Positions 37,946 through 45,535 of a DNA stretch of 64,000 bases are shown one piece after another (position 1 is the first letter of the stretch; the number at the start of each line of letters is the position of its first letter). This DNA comes from Arthrobacter mobilis. Its GTDB lineage: Bacteria > Actinomycetota > Actinomycetes > Actinomycetales > Micrococcaceae. The position numbers and the translations under genes were made by a program. The notes under the pieces are model-generated. The model was given only the letters and a program-made list of their open reading frames with translations, was not told where the DNA came from and searched no databases. The DNA is taken from assembly GCF_012395835.1 (NCBI RefSeq), contig NZ_JAAZSQ010000005.1, positions 51,609 to 115,608 of the forward strand. Reading direction: 5' to 3'.

Positions 37946-38710
37946 TTAGTAGAGCTTTTCGGTGTTGCCGTCCACGGCCATCGCCTGGCCGTTGACGTTG
38001 CGGGCCAGGTCGCTGGCCAGGAAGGCTGCCATATTGGCGATGTCCTCGGCCTCGACCAGCCGCTGGAGCGAGGACTGCCTGTGATACAGGTCCGCGACCT
38101 CCTCGACCGGCCGGCCGAGCATCGCGGCCTTGGCCCCGATCACCGCGTCGATGCGCGGGCCGTTGACCGCGCCGGGGCAGATGGCGTTGGCGCGGATGCC
38201 TTCGGGACCGAGCTCGATGGCCAGGGTCTTGGTCAGCCCGACCACGGCCCACTTGGACGCGGAGTAGGGGCTGCGGCCGGCCATGCCGAGCCGGCCGGCC
38301 GCGGAGGAGAGGTTCACGATGGATGCGTCCCGGGCCTCGCGCAGCAACGGCAGGGCGTGCTTGATGCAGAAGAACTGTCCGTGGACATTGACATCGAACG
38401 TGGCCTTCCAAGCGTCCGCGTCGAGGGTCTCGATGGGGCCGGTGGGCCCGGCGATCCCGGCGTTGTTGACCAGCACATCCAGGCCGCCGAGCGTGCCGCG
38501 CACCTCCTCCATCAGGTGGCGGACCTGGGTTTCGTCTGAAACGTCGCTGAGGGCGACGGCGAAGCCGTCCTGCTTCGCCGCATCCACGGCCTCCGGGTTG
38601 ATGTCCGTGACCATGACGGTGGCGCCGAGGCCGCGGAAGCGGGTGGCAATGGCGCGGCCGATGCCTGCCGCGCCGGCGGTGACCAGGACCTTGCGTCCGG
38701 TGAAATCCAT
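37946..38710 (-). CDS. Short-chain dehydrogenase/reductase
   Basis: A 254-residue classical SDR from ATG 38710. It has the cofactor motif TAGAAGIGRAIA, VTDIN acidic end of beta-2 (NAD preference), NNAG, and the catalytic SS...YSASK set (IVNLSSAAGRLGMAGRSPYS). PGAVNGPRID is typical of sugar- or hydroxyacid-oxidising SDRs. Ten bases upstream of the BKACE gene, so it probably oxidises a 3-hydroxyacid to the BKACE substrate. Confidence 0.9.
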   Translation of the reverse strand: MDFTGRKVLVTAGAAGIGRAIATRFRGLGATVMVTDINPEAVDAAKQDGFAVALSDVSDETQVRHLMEEVRGTLGGLDVLVNNAGIAGPTGPIETLDADAWKATFDVNVHGQFFCIKHALPLLREARDASIVNLSSAAGRLGMAGRSPYSASKWAVVGLTKTLAIELGPEGIRANAICPGAVNGPRIDAVIGAKAAMLGRPVEEVADLYHRQSSLQRLVEAEDIANMAAFLASDLARNVNGQAMAVDGNTEKLY

Positions 38711-38760
38711 GGGTGCTGTACTCCTGTGCTGCGCTAACGGTGGTGATGGGTGCGGAAGGG

Positions 38761-38796
38761 GGCGTACGACGGCGGCGCGCACCGCCGTCGTACGCC
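38761..38796 (-). terminator. Hairpin between MFS and SDR genes
   Basis: Perfect 15-base arms (38761-38775, 38782-38796) with a six-base loop. It follows the MFS stop on the minus strand and may attenuate read-through into the SDR-BKACE-glxK genes. Confidence 0.7.
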
Positions 38797-38808
38797 TTGC
38801 CCTTGGGG

Positions 38809-40131
38809 TCAGTGGGCGCTGACGGCGGCCATGGCCGGATCCTCGCTGCCCCGCTTGAGGCGAAGGGTCAGCAACGCCCCGAGGACGCACATGGCGATGA
38901 CGAACCAGAGGCCGGAGAGCTTGCTGCCGGTCAGTTCCTCCATGAAGCCCATGACATACGGGCCGAGGAAGCCGCCGAACAGGCCCACAGTGTTGACGAA
39001 GGCGATGCCGCCGGCCAGGGCCGCCCCGGAGAGGCGGGTGGCGGGGTAGGTGAAGAGGATCGGCTGCAGGGCGAAGAAGTTGAACGCGGCCAGGCAGAAG
39101 CCGATCAGGCCCAGGACCGGGCCGCCGGCGGCGCCGAGGGTGAAGCCGGCGACGATGCCCACCATGGTGCAGGTGGCGATCGTCCGGGAGCGGGTCGCAT
39201 TGGTGGCCAGGCGCGGCAGCAGCATGGCTCCGGCCGCGGAGAAGATCCACGGGATCGAGGTCAGCAGGCCGATCTGGATGCTGTTCAGCTCGCCGTAGGT
39301 GCCAATGATCGACGGCAGGAAGAAGCTCAGCGAATAGACGGCGATCTGGTGGGTGAAGTAGATGCCCACCACCAGCAGGATCTGCTTGTCCTTGAGCACG
39401 TGGCGCAGCTTGGAGTTTCCGGCTGCCTCGGCGCCGGCCTTTTCCTCCGCGGCGATGCGGGCCTCGAGGTCCTCGGCCTCGGCACGGGTGAGGAACTTGG
39501 CGTCCGTGGGCTTGTTGGGCAGGAACTTCCAGACCACGAAGGCCAGGGCGCAGGCGGGCAGGCCTTCAATGATGAACATCCACTGCCAGCCGTGCAGCCC
39601 GCCGACCCCGTCCATGGTGAGCAGCAGGCCTCCCAGCGGCGCGCCGACAATGTTGGCAATGGAGACTCCGAGCAGGAACATGCCGTTGGCCTTGGCCCGG
39701 TCCTGGACGGTGAACCACTGGGTCAGGAAGTACATGACCCCCGGGAACAGGCCGGCTTCGGCGACGCCGAGCAGCATGCGCAGCAGGTAGAAGGACCACT
39801 CGCCCTGCACGAAGGCCATTGCGGCGGAGATCAGGCCCCAGGTGATCATGATGCGCATGATCCAGAAGCGTGCGCCGACCTTGTGCATGATCAGGTTGGA
39901 GGGCACTTCCGACAGTGCGTAGGTCAGGAAGAACAGGCCAGCGCCGATGCCGTACGCGGTGGCCGAGATGCCCAAGTCGATCTCCAGGCGGTCCTTGGCC
40001 ATGCCGATGTTGGTGCGGTCAAGGAACGCCATGACGTACGCGGCGATCAGCAGCGGCATGATGCGCCGGAAGATCAGCTTGTTGATGAGGGCCGGCGGCC
40101 TCATCGCCGTGGCCTGCAGGGTGGGGGACAT
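38809..40131 (-). CDS. MFS transporter, anion:cation symporter type
   Basis: About 440 residues from ATG 40131, preceded by AGGAAGG; the longer start would place the ribosome site inside the gene. The protein has 12 helices, DRTNIGMAKDRLEIDLGI in the first loop, and the ACS-type signature GVAEAGLFPGVMYFLTQWF. ACS members import organic acids such as tartrate, glucarate, phthalate or 4-hydroxyphenylacetate. This fits a hydroxyacid substrate for the downstream SDR, BKACE and glycerate kinase. Confidence 0.9.
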   Translation of the reverse strand: MSPTLQATAMRPPALINKLIFRRIMPLLIAAYVMAFLDRTNIGMAKDRLEIDLGISATAYGIGAGLFFLTYALSEVPSNLIMHKVGARFWIMRIMITWGLISAAMAFVQGEWSFYLLRMLLGVAEAGLFPGVMYFLTQWFTVQDRAKANGMFLLGVSIANIVGAPLGGLLLTMDGVGGLHGWQWMFIIEGLPACALAFVVWKFLPNKPTDAKFLTRAEAEDLEARIAAEEKAGAEAAGNSKLRHVLKDKQILLVVGIYFTHQIAVYSLSFFLPSIIGTYGELNSIQIGLLTSIPWIFSAAGAMLLPRLATNATRSRTIATCTMVGIVAGFTLGAAGGPVLGLIGFCLAAFNFFALQPILFTYPATRLSGAALAGGIAFVNTVGLFGGFLGPYVMGFMEELTGSKLSGLWFVIAMCVLGALLTLRLKRGSEDPAMAAVSAH

Positions 40132-40206
40132 GGTGGTGACCTTCCTGTTGGAGGGCATAGTCGGGTACAGCCGGCTGGGATGCAGGCTCAGGTGTTCTGT
40201 GGTTGT

Positions 40207-41274
40207 TCAGGGGCGGCGGGCAGCCGCCGGCCGGCAGCCGCAGGTGCGGCCGATATGCAGGCGGTGCTCGCAGAGGGTTTGGGTGAAGTTGTTGCTGGGG
40301 TGGGTGATCTGGCCGAGCAGGAGTTCGAAGGCTCTCTCCGCCATCTCCTGCACCGGCTGGACAATGGTGGTCAGCCCGACCAGGGCCGACCTGCTGTGCG
40401 GCAGGCCGTCGCTGCCGACCACCGCAAGGTCTTCGGGGATGCGCAGCCCGAGCGAGAGCGCGTGCTCCATCACCCCGATGGCGATTTCATCCGAGCCGCA
40501 GACAATGGCCCGGGGCGGATTGGCCGCGGCCAGCAGCTTGTCCGCCGCGACGCGTCCGCCGTCCCGGTGCAGGCGGGTGCTGATCTTCCGCTCGCCCGAG
40601 ATGGTGACGCCGGCCGCCGCGGCAGTCCGGACGAACGCCTGCTCCCGGGCCAGCGACGCCGTGGAGAAGCGCGGCCCGATCACCGTGGCGATCTCCCGGT
40701 AGCCGTGGCCCAGCACGTGCTGCATCAGCTGCGCAGCGGCCGTATCGTCGTCGATGCCCACGAAGTCACCGGGCAGGTGATCCGAGCGGCGGGACAGGCA
40801 AACATACGGAATGCGGCGCTGGCGCAGCGTCCGGAGTGCCCGCGAGTCCTCGCGCAGTGCGGCGGCGATAATGACGCCGTCCACCTGGCGCGCCGCCAAG
40901 GTGGCAGCGACCTGGGCGAGGGTGTCCGCATTGTCCTGGGTGGTCGCCACGAACACCTCGAAGCCGTCGCGTGCCGTGGCGGAAATGATGTTCTCCGCCC
41001 AGCCCGTGTACATGTGGTTCACGATGTTCGGCAGGATCAGCCCGATCACCCGGTTCAGGTGCGGATCGAGGCTGTGCTGCCCGGAGTGGCCGTTGGGCCG
41101 GAACCCGAGCTCATTGGCGATCTTGATGATGTGCCGCCGCGTTTCGGGAGAGACCCCGGCTTTGCCGTTCATGACGTAGCTGACGGTTGCCGGTGATACA
41201 CCGCAGGCGCGGGCGACTGCGGCCGCGGACACCTTGGGAGGGCGGACGGTGGCTTCAGCGGTTGCCTGTTCCAT
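40207..41274 (-). CDS. LacI-family transcriptional regulator
   Basis: About 355 residues from ATG 41274. The N-terminal HTH and hinge read VSAAAVARACGVSPATVSYV and NGKAGVSPETRRHIIKIANE; the effector domain has VIGLILPNIVN, VDGVIIAAAL and the C-terminal GSDGLPHSRS. The protein ends with a cysteine-containing tail HIGRTCGCRP. It is upstream of and co-directional with the MFS gene by 75 bases, so it probably autoregulates and represses the whole 35998-40131 operon. Its ribosome site adjoins a nine-base homopolymer. Confidence 0.92.
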   Translation of the reverse strand: MEQATAEATVRPPKVSAAAVARACGVSPATVSYVMNGKAGVSPETRRHIIKIANELGFRPNGHSGQHSLDPHLNRVIGLILPNIVNHMYTGWAENIISATARDGFEVFVATTQDNADTLAQVAATLAARQVDGVIIAAALREDSRALRTLRQRRIPYVCLSRRSDHLPGDFVGIDDDTAAAQLMQHVLGHGYREIATVIGPRFSTASLAREQAFVRTAAAAGVTISGERKISTRLHRDGGRVAADKLLAAANPPRAIVCGSDEIAIGVMEHALSLGLRIPEDLAVVGSDGLPHSRSALVGLTTIVQPVQEMAERAFELLLGQITHPSNNFTQTLCEHRLHIGRTCGCRPAAARRP

Positions 41275-41282
41275 GGCGTCCT

Positions 41283-41291
41283 CCCCCCCCC
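41283..41291 (-). repeat. Nine-base C/G homopolymer at the lacI-type ribosome site
   Basis: Nine consecutive C (G on the coding strand) run into AGGACGCC and the start codon of the LacI-family gene. Length change would alter the Shine-Dalgarno region of the regulator's message. Confidence 0.6.
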
Positions 41292-41559
41292 TTTTCCAGT
41301 GGCTTGATGAGGTCCGGCGTCCCTGTCTGGCCGGCCGCAGGACTGTGCCTGCTGTGATGTCCATTACACGGGCAGGCGGAGGAATTAAGCAACGTTAAGT
41401 GGTTCAGCTCAATATTGATGAATGCGGGCAATCGGGCTGTAAGCAGGCAGCGGGCTGTCGTCGGCTCCTGGCAAGAATTGGCAGGGTTCAAATTTCGAGT
41501 CCGCAGAGAAGCAGGCACGGCACTTCACGTCCAGGGATGGTCCGGCCCCGTTCGGCCTG

Positions 41560-42035
41560 CTGCCGAGCTGCGGGACGCCGGGATTCCGGGTCGGCAGGCG
41601 GCCATGGCGGCCACCCCGCCCCGCACCAGGTGGGGCGGGATGTCGACGGCGTGAACCTGGACCGGCTGCGGACGCTGGTGAAGCGGCTGAAGACCCGGCA
41701 GGACCCCGCGTGCGAACTCCGGGCGACAGACGACACTGCGGCGCGGCTGCTGGCCGTCCTGGTCTGCCGCCCGGAGGCCTTCGAACCCGGCGAACTCGTC
41801 GCCCTGCTGCATGGGTCGCGCGCCCGCAAAGTGCACGACTGGCTGGTGAACAGCGAGGTCAGGAAGAGCCCCCGTGCCGAAGAACTGCGCGTGGCCTGGC
41901 TGGCGGATGCGGACCTTGCGGTCGCCAGCGCCGGCTGGGCGCTGACCCCCGAACGGGTGGCGAAGAAGCTCGAGGGACTCGACCTCCCGGGCCTGCTCGA
42001 CACCGTCGAGTCCAGATGAAGGAAGCGCCGGACCG
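41560..42035 (+). pseudogene. DNA alkylation repair protein, 5' and middle fragment
   Basis: From about 41651 the frame reads VNLDRLRTLVKRLKTRQD, DTAARLLAVLVCRPEAF, KVHDWLVNSEVRKSP and VASAGWALTPERVAKKLEGL, matching the HEAT-repeat AlkD-like DNA alkylation repair family, which flips or excises alkylated bases. The N-terminal 30-40 residues (ELRDAG near 41560) are in another frame. A one-base loss near 42013 creates TGA 42017-42019, yet the next codons in the shifted frame (MKEAPDR) are the expected continuation. Sequence then leaves the family at 42036. The C-terminus is found 1.5 kb downstream at 43563. Confidence 0.78.
42024..42035 (+). repeat. 12-bp direct repeat, left copy
   Basis: AGCGCCGGACCG here is repeated exactly at 43563-43574. 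Both copies occupy the same position (KEAPDR codons) of the alkylation repair gene, so they bracket an inserted 1.5-kb segment. Confidence 0.75.
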
Positions 42036-42312
42036 CTTACCGCCTCCTGCGGATGTTGCGGAGTATCCCGCCGAGGCCTCCGGCCCCAAGCCTGCCGGTC
42101 CCGCTCCCGCCGGGAGTGTTCAGCCCACGGGTCCCGGTCCGGCCTCCGGTGGTGCCGGTGGTCCTGGTGCCAGACCACTTCCGGCTCTATGCGCGTCACC
42201 GGAACACCGCCGTCGGCCGAACGTACCGCGGCAGCGCCGCTGGGAAGGATCCCGGCACCATATCGGCGCCGAGGGGGAGGATCAGCTGGATTGCTGACCG
42301 GAACATTATTGG

Positions 42313-42822
42313 TTAGGCGGGAGGCCGGGACATGCCGGCAGGACATATGGCCTCCTGCGGAACTGGTGCCTCCTGCCCCGCCCGGCCGCCGGATTCCGCA
42401 GGGTTGTTCCCCGGCCGCGACCATGCGCAGATGATAACCAGGACACCGGCTATGGCCAGTAAAACTACCGCCGCCGAATATACAGACGAGGCCAACTGGG
42501 GATACGGCTGGTGATCCTGCGCATGCTTGCGCGGCAGGTGACCTTTGTTGACCTGCTCCTGGATGAGGGCGAGTTTGTTGTGCGAGCTTGTGTACTGGAT
42601 CTGGGCCCAGCCGACACATCCCCCGGCAATTACCGTGAGTGTGACTACCCACGCCTTAAGGGCATGGGGAGCCACTTCGATTCCCCCTCCGCCCAGACCC
42701 ATCAGCACGAGGATGGCACCGAGCCCGCCTGCCACGAAGGTACATTTCTTGACCTGCCGGTCATACCGTCCAATGCGTTGTTCGATTGTGTCGCCGAGAT
42801 AGTCCGGCCGCTCGCTGCCCAT
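42313..42822 (-). CDS. Three-segment membrane protein, possibly SLATT/DUF4231-like
   Basis: A 169-residue protein with an N-terminal cytoplasmic helix (DTIEQRIGRYDRQVKKC), membrane segments around 27-48 and 53-75, a soluble loop (YTSSHNKLALIQEQVNKGH) and a third segment around 112-134. The charged helix, two close membrane spans and a post-membrane basic helix recall SLATT/DUF4231 proteins, which are pore-like effectors in bacterial conflict systems, but the match is by eye only. It is eight bases downstream of a second small gene; both lie inside the split alkylation repair gene. No gene is seen in 42036-42312. Confidence 0.6.
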   Translation of the reverse strand: MGSERPDYLGDTIEQRIGRYDRQVKKCTFVAGGLGAILVLMGLGGGGIEVAPHALKAWVVTLTVIAGGCVGWAQIQYTSSHNKLALIQEQVNKGHLPRKHAQDHQPYPQLASSVYSAAVVLLAIAGVLVIICAWSRPGNNPAESGGRAGQEAPVPQEAICPAGMSRPPA

Positions 42823-42829
42823 GGGAAAC

Positions 42830-43156
42830 TCACGGCTCGAAAATGTCGTTCATGATTTTCTCGATGATGCGCTTGATCTCTTCGATGAATTCAGCCGTCA
42901 AGGGCTGCTCGCCCCTGCCTGCCCTGATGATCGAGCCGAAGGCAACCACCTCGGCCGCTAATTCCACCACCACGCGATGGGTGGCTTCGGGTTCACGAAA
43001 CTCCATCATCCCTGAAAGCGTTTCGAGCGCTCCCCGCACCGGCTCCGAATCCACGTACTCGTAGGCGCTGAAACCGACCTCGGCACGACCCAGCTTTTCT
43101 GCTGCTGCCTCAGCCCCTGCCCGGAACGGGTTTCGTCCGGCGGCTTCTTCGCTCAT
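42830..43156 (-). CDS. Small helical protein of unknown function
   Basis: A 108-residue protein from ATG 43156 with a good GGCAGGAG ribosome site. It is Glu/Ala-rich and mostly helical (RAGAEAAAEKLGRAEVG, TLSGMMEFREPEATH, EEIKRIIEKIMNDIF). No family recognised and no membrane segment. It directly precedes the membrane protein gene, so the pair is probably one functional unit, for example a regulator or antidote with its effector. Confidence 0.65.
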   Translation of the reverse strand: MSEEAAGRNPFRAGAEAAAEKLGRAEVGFSAYEYVDSEPVRGALETLSGMMEFREPEATHRVVVELAAEVVAFGSIIRAGRGEQPLTAEFIEEIKRIIEKIMNDIFEP

Positions 43157-43562
43157 GGTGACTCCTGCCGTTTTAAGTAACGGGTGCGAGGAAAGCGGTT
43201 TCAAGGATGGCACCAGCGGAACAGATCGACAAGGTCCCGGCAGCACGTGGTCCGGTAGCTCAGGAAACTTAGGAAATCCACCGCGCGTAATCCTCCCTGG
43301 GTACCGCCGGGCAGCCAGGAGCCGGTGCGGATGACGCCGGGGAGGTCGAGGAGGCCGTCTTTGTCGTCTGCCAGGTTCATCCCGACCCCCATGGACAGCT
43401 GGCGGCCAGGGCCGGTCTGGCACCCGCAGGTGCTCTGACCGCTCTGCCCCTGGTGCGGCCACGTCCCAGGAGGGGCGCGGCCGCACCTGTGCCTAACGGG
43501 CGGCATGCCGGCGGCGTACCGGCAGGGCCCCTACCAGCAGTTGCCACCGCAGGCCTGCGGCC
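43157..43562 (-). other. Upstream part of the inserted module, no firm gene
   Basis: About 400 bases. A minus-strand frame from ATG 43392 or 43380 to 43201 (MNLADDKDGLLDLPGVIR, then DFLSFLSYRTTCC) could encode about 60 residues but has no clear ribosome site. The rest should hold the promoter for the two genes downstream. Confidence 0.35.
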
Positions 43563-43745
43563 AGCGCCGGACCGGCCGTAGTGGGGGCATGAACGACACC
43601 CTGGCCGGATCGGGATCGGGCACGCAGAGCACCGCGCCCGCGCGATCGGCATAGGCGAGCGGCTGGAAGTGCTCAAGGACTACCCGACGCCGCCGAACTG
43701 CACCTCCCCGTTCGCCCGTTTGGATCAACGAAAGGGTGGGCTGGC
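43563..43745 (+). pseudogene. DNA alkylation repair protein, C-terminal fragment
   Basis: Starts with the right copy of AGCGCCGGACCG and continues with degenerate sequence for the family's C-terminus: MNDTLA, then ERLEVLKDYPTPPNCTSPF at about 43661-43720. It resumes precisely where the fragment ending at 42035 stops. Small indels scramble the reading frame. The same C-terminus recurs at 59856-60065. Confidence 0.78.
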
Positions 43746-43757
43746 GGGGCGGGACCT

Positions 43758-43875
43758 GAGGCAGTCCGCCCGTCGATGAAGTCGTCCTGTCTCTCAATGT
43801 GGTCCCAGATAACATCGTTGAGGTGACGGAGGAACCGCAGCCGCAGCCCGCCGTCGTACCACAGCTACGAAAGGC
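43758..43875. repeat. Diverged intergenic repeat, copy 2 (partner at 35891)
   Basis: Shares CCTGAGGCAGTCCGCCCG at its start and CCGCAGCCCGCCGTCGTACC near its end with 35891-36015 at matching distances. The minus strand reads RHLNDVIWDHIERQDDFIDG, which looks like real coding debris. Confidence 0.6.
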
Positions 43876-44320
43876 TGCCGGCTGGTGAAGAACGTCGCAG
43901 AGCTAGTCCGTCTCGGGACCGTGGCAGTAGTGGCAGCCGTCTTCACCTTCATAATCCCTGCAAGGGCTTGGAAGCCCGGGCATAAGACGGACATGTTGTA
44001 TCGCGTATGCCTTCGGCCGGCCATCTATGCGGGCGGTGGGCTTCGAAGGGTGGCTCGAGGTGCTTGGCACTATTCCTCCTGTGCACAGGGGTTCCGTCAG
44101 GCGTAGTGCTCTTACGTTACGGTCCGGAGCTGACCAAGACAAGAAACATCTGATGATCACTTGATCCGATGGATTTGCATGCCTAGGATGACTTACGTTG
44201 GTGACGCAGATCTCAATGTTCCTATCTGTTGATGGGGAGAGAAGTGCGGGCCACCAAGAGCTCTCTGGCCGGCATTCGCCGGCAAGGCAACTGCCAATTA
44301 CACCTATCTAAGGAGGGGGC
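43876..44320 (+). promoter_or_regulatory. Leader region of the pentose/pentitol ABC operon
   Basis: No gene is supported in these 445 bases. The last part holds a small GCCGG/CCGGC hairpin (about 44268-44283) and the very strong ribosome site AAGGAGGGGGC before ATG 44321. The operon promoter must lie here; I could not fix -35 and -10 boxes. Confidence 0.4.
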
Positions 44321-45502
44321 ATGGCGAAGACGCCAGCAAAGCCCGCATGGTACAAGCTGGCTACGGCACTGGCCGGTGCGTCACTGCTGTTGACAGCCTG
44401 CGCAGGCGGAGAATCATCAGCTTCCGAGGTAGATCCACAGGCCCGTCAGGCTGCCGTTACGAAGGCAGAAGAAGGCGCCATGGAGCTGATTAATGCCGCG
44501 ACTCAGGAGAACAAGTGGACCGGGCCGGCCGAAAGCCCGGAACCCAAGAAAGACCTGAACATCACGATCATCCCAGAGCAGATGGCCTCCACTGGTTCGA
44601 GCCGCCCGGCTGAAGCCATCGAGGCGGAGGCGAAGAAACTGGGCTGGAACCCGAAGATTTCCGATGGCCAGGGTAAGCCGGAAGTTCAGTTGAACGCCTT
44701 GAATACCGCCGTGGATGAAAAGGCCGACGCCGTTGTGTTGATCTTCGTTGACACCACCCGCGTCCAGTCCGCGCTCCAGCGCGCCATCGCCGCCGACATC
44801 CCGGTTGTTACCTTGGGTTCCCTGAAGAACACGCCGGAAACTGTGCCTGATGTTTCGTTCGACTGGGTGCGCTCGGGCGAGGCCCTTGCCCAGTACATGG
44901 TGTGGAAGAGCGAGGGGGACCTGAACCTCCTGCAGATGAAGAACACCGACCTCTACATCACTGTCAACGGGCAGTACAAGGGCAGCCAGGAGTACCTGGA
45001 GCAGGAGGAAAACTGCCCGGGTTGCAAGATTGTGACCAAGGACTGGAGCCTGGCCAGTTTCGAGGATCCGACGACCGGGCCGGCCGCCCAGGCCGTCGCG
45101 ACCCTGCAGTCCGATCCCTCATTGAACTGGGTGTCATGCTTTGACTCCTGCCTCTTCCGCGTCACCAACGCCATGGAGCGGGCCGGGCTCACCGACAAGG
45201 TCTCCGGTGCCGGATTCGACTGCAACCCGGAGAATATCGCCATCATCCGTGCCGGCGGCAGCCAGAAGGTCTGCTTCGCCGACCCGCGCGAGTGGCTTGC
45301 TTACGCCGCGGTGGACAACATCAACCGGATGACGAACGGGGAAGAGCCTTTCGACTACACCAAGTCGATCCCGATCGCCATGTTCGACAAGGAAACGCTC
45401 GACAGCCTGCCCGCGGAAAAGAGCAAGGAGCTTGAAGAGCTGGGCTGGCAGGGCAACTTCGACTTCCGCGCCAAGTTCGAAGAGCTCTGGGGCATCCAGT
45501 AA
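44321..45502 (+). CDS. ABC sugar transporter substrate-binding lipoprotein
   Basis: A 393-residue lipoprotein: signal peptide WYKLATALAGASLLLTAC with the lipidated cysteine, then linker AGGESSASE. The ribose-type binding fold shows in LNITIIPEQMASTGSSRPAE, EKADAVVLIFVDTTRVQSAL and AGFDCNPENIAIIRAGG. Several paired cysteines (NCPGC, CFDSC) are unusual for the family and may form disulfides outside the membrane. It precedes the ATPase and permease genes and feeds that importer. Confidence 0.92.
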   Translation: MAKTPAKPAWYKLATALAGASLLLTACAGGESSASEVDPQARQAAVTKAEEGAMELINAATQENKWTGPAESPEPKKDLNITIIPEQMASTGSSRPAEAIEAEAKKLGWNPKISDGQGKPEVQLNALNTAVDEKADAVVLIFVDTTRVQSALQRAIAADIPVVTLGSLKNTPETVPDVSFDWVRSGEALAQYMVWKSEGDLNLLQMKNTDLYITVNGQYKGSQEYLEQEENCPGCKIVTKDWSLASFEDPTTGPAAQAVATLQSDPSLNWVSCFDSCLFRVTNAMERAGLTDKVSGAGFDCNPENIAIIRAGGSQKVCFADPREWLAYAAVDNINRMTNGEEPFDYTKSIPIAMFDKETLDSLPAEKSKELEELGWQGNFDFRAKFEELWGIQ

Positions 45503-45535
45503 ATCCCGGACACGCCACGGATTAGAAAGAATGCC

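Noticed and set aside
38713-41196. An 827-codon open frame on the plus strand
   Set aside because: Antisense to the MFS and LacI genes, repetitive Gly/Asp/Glu/Gln composition, no ribosome site.
41480-41510. GGGTTCAAATTTCGAGTCC resembling a tRNA 3' end
   Set aside because: T-loop length and stem pairing are wrong and no cloverleaf can be built upstream.
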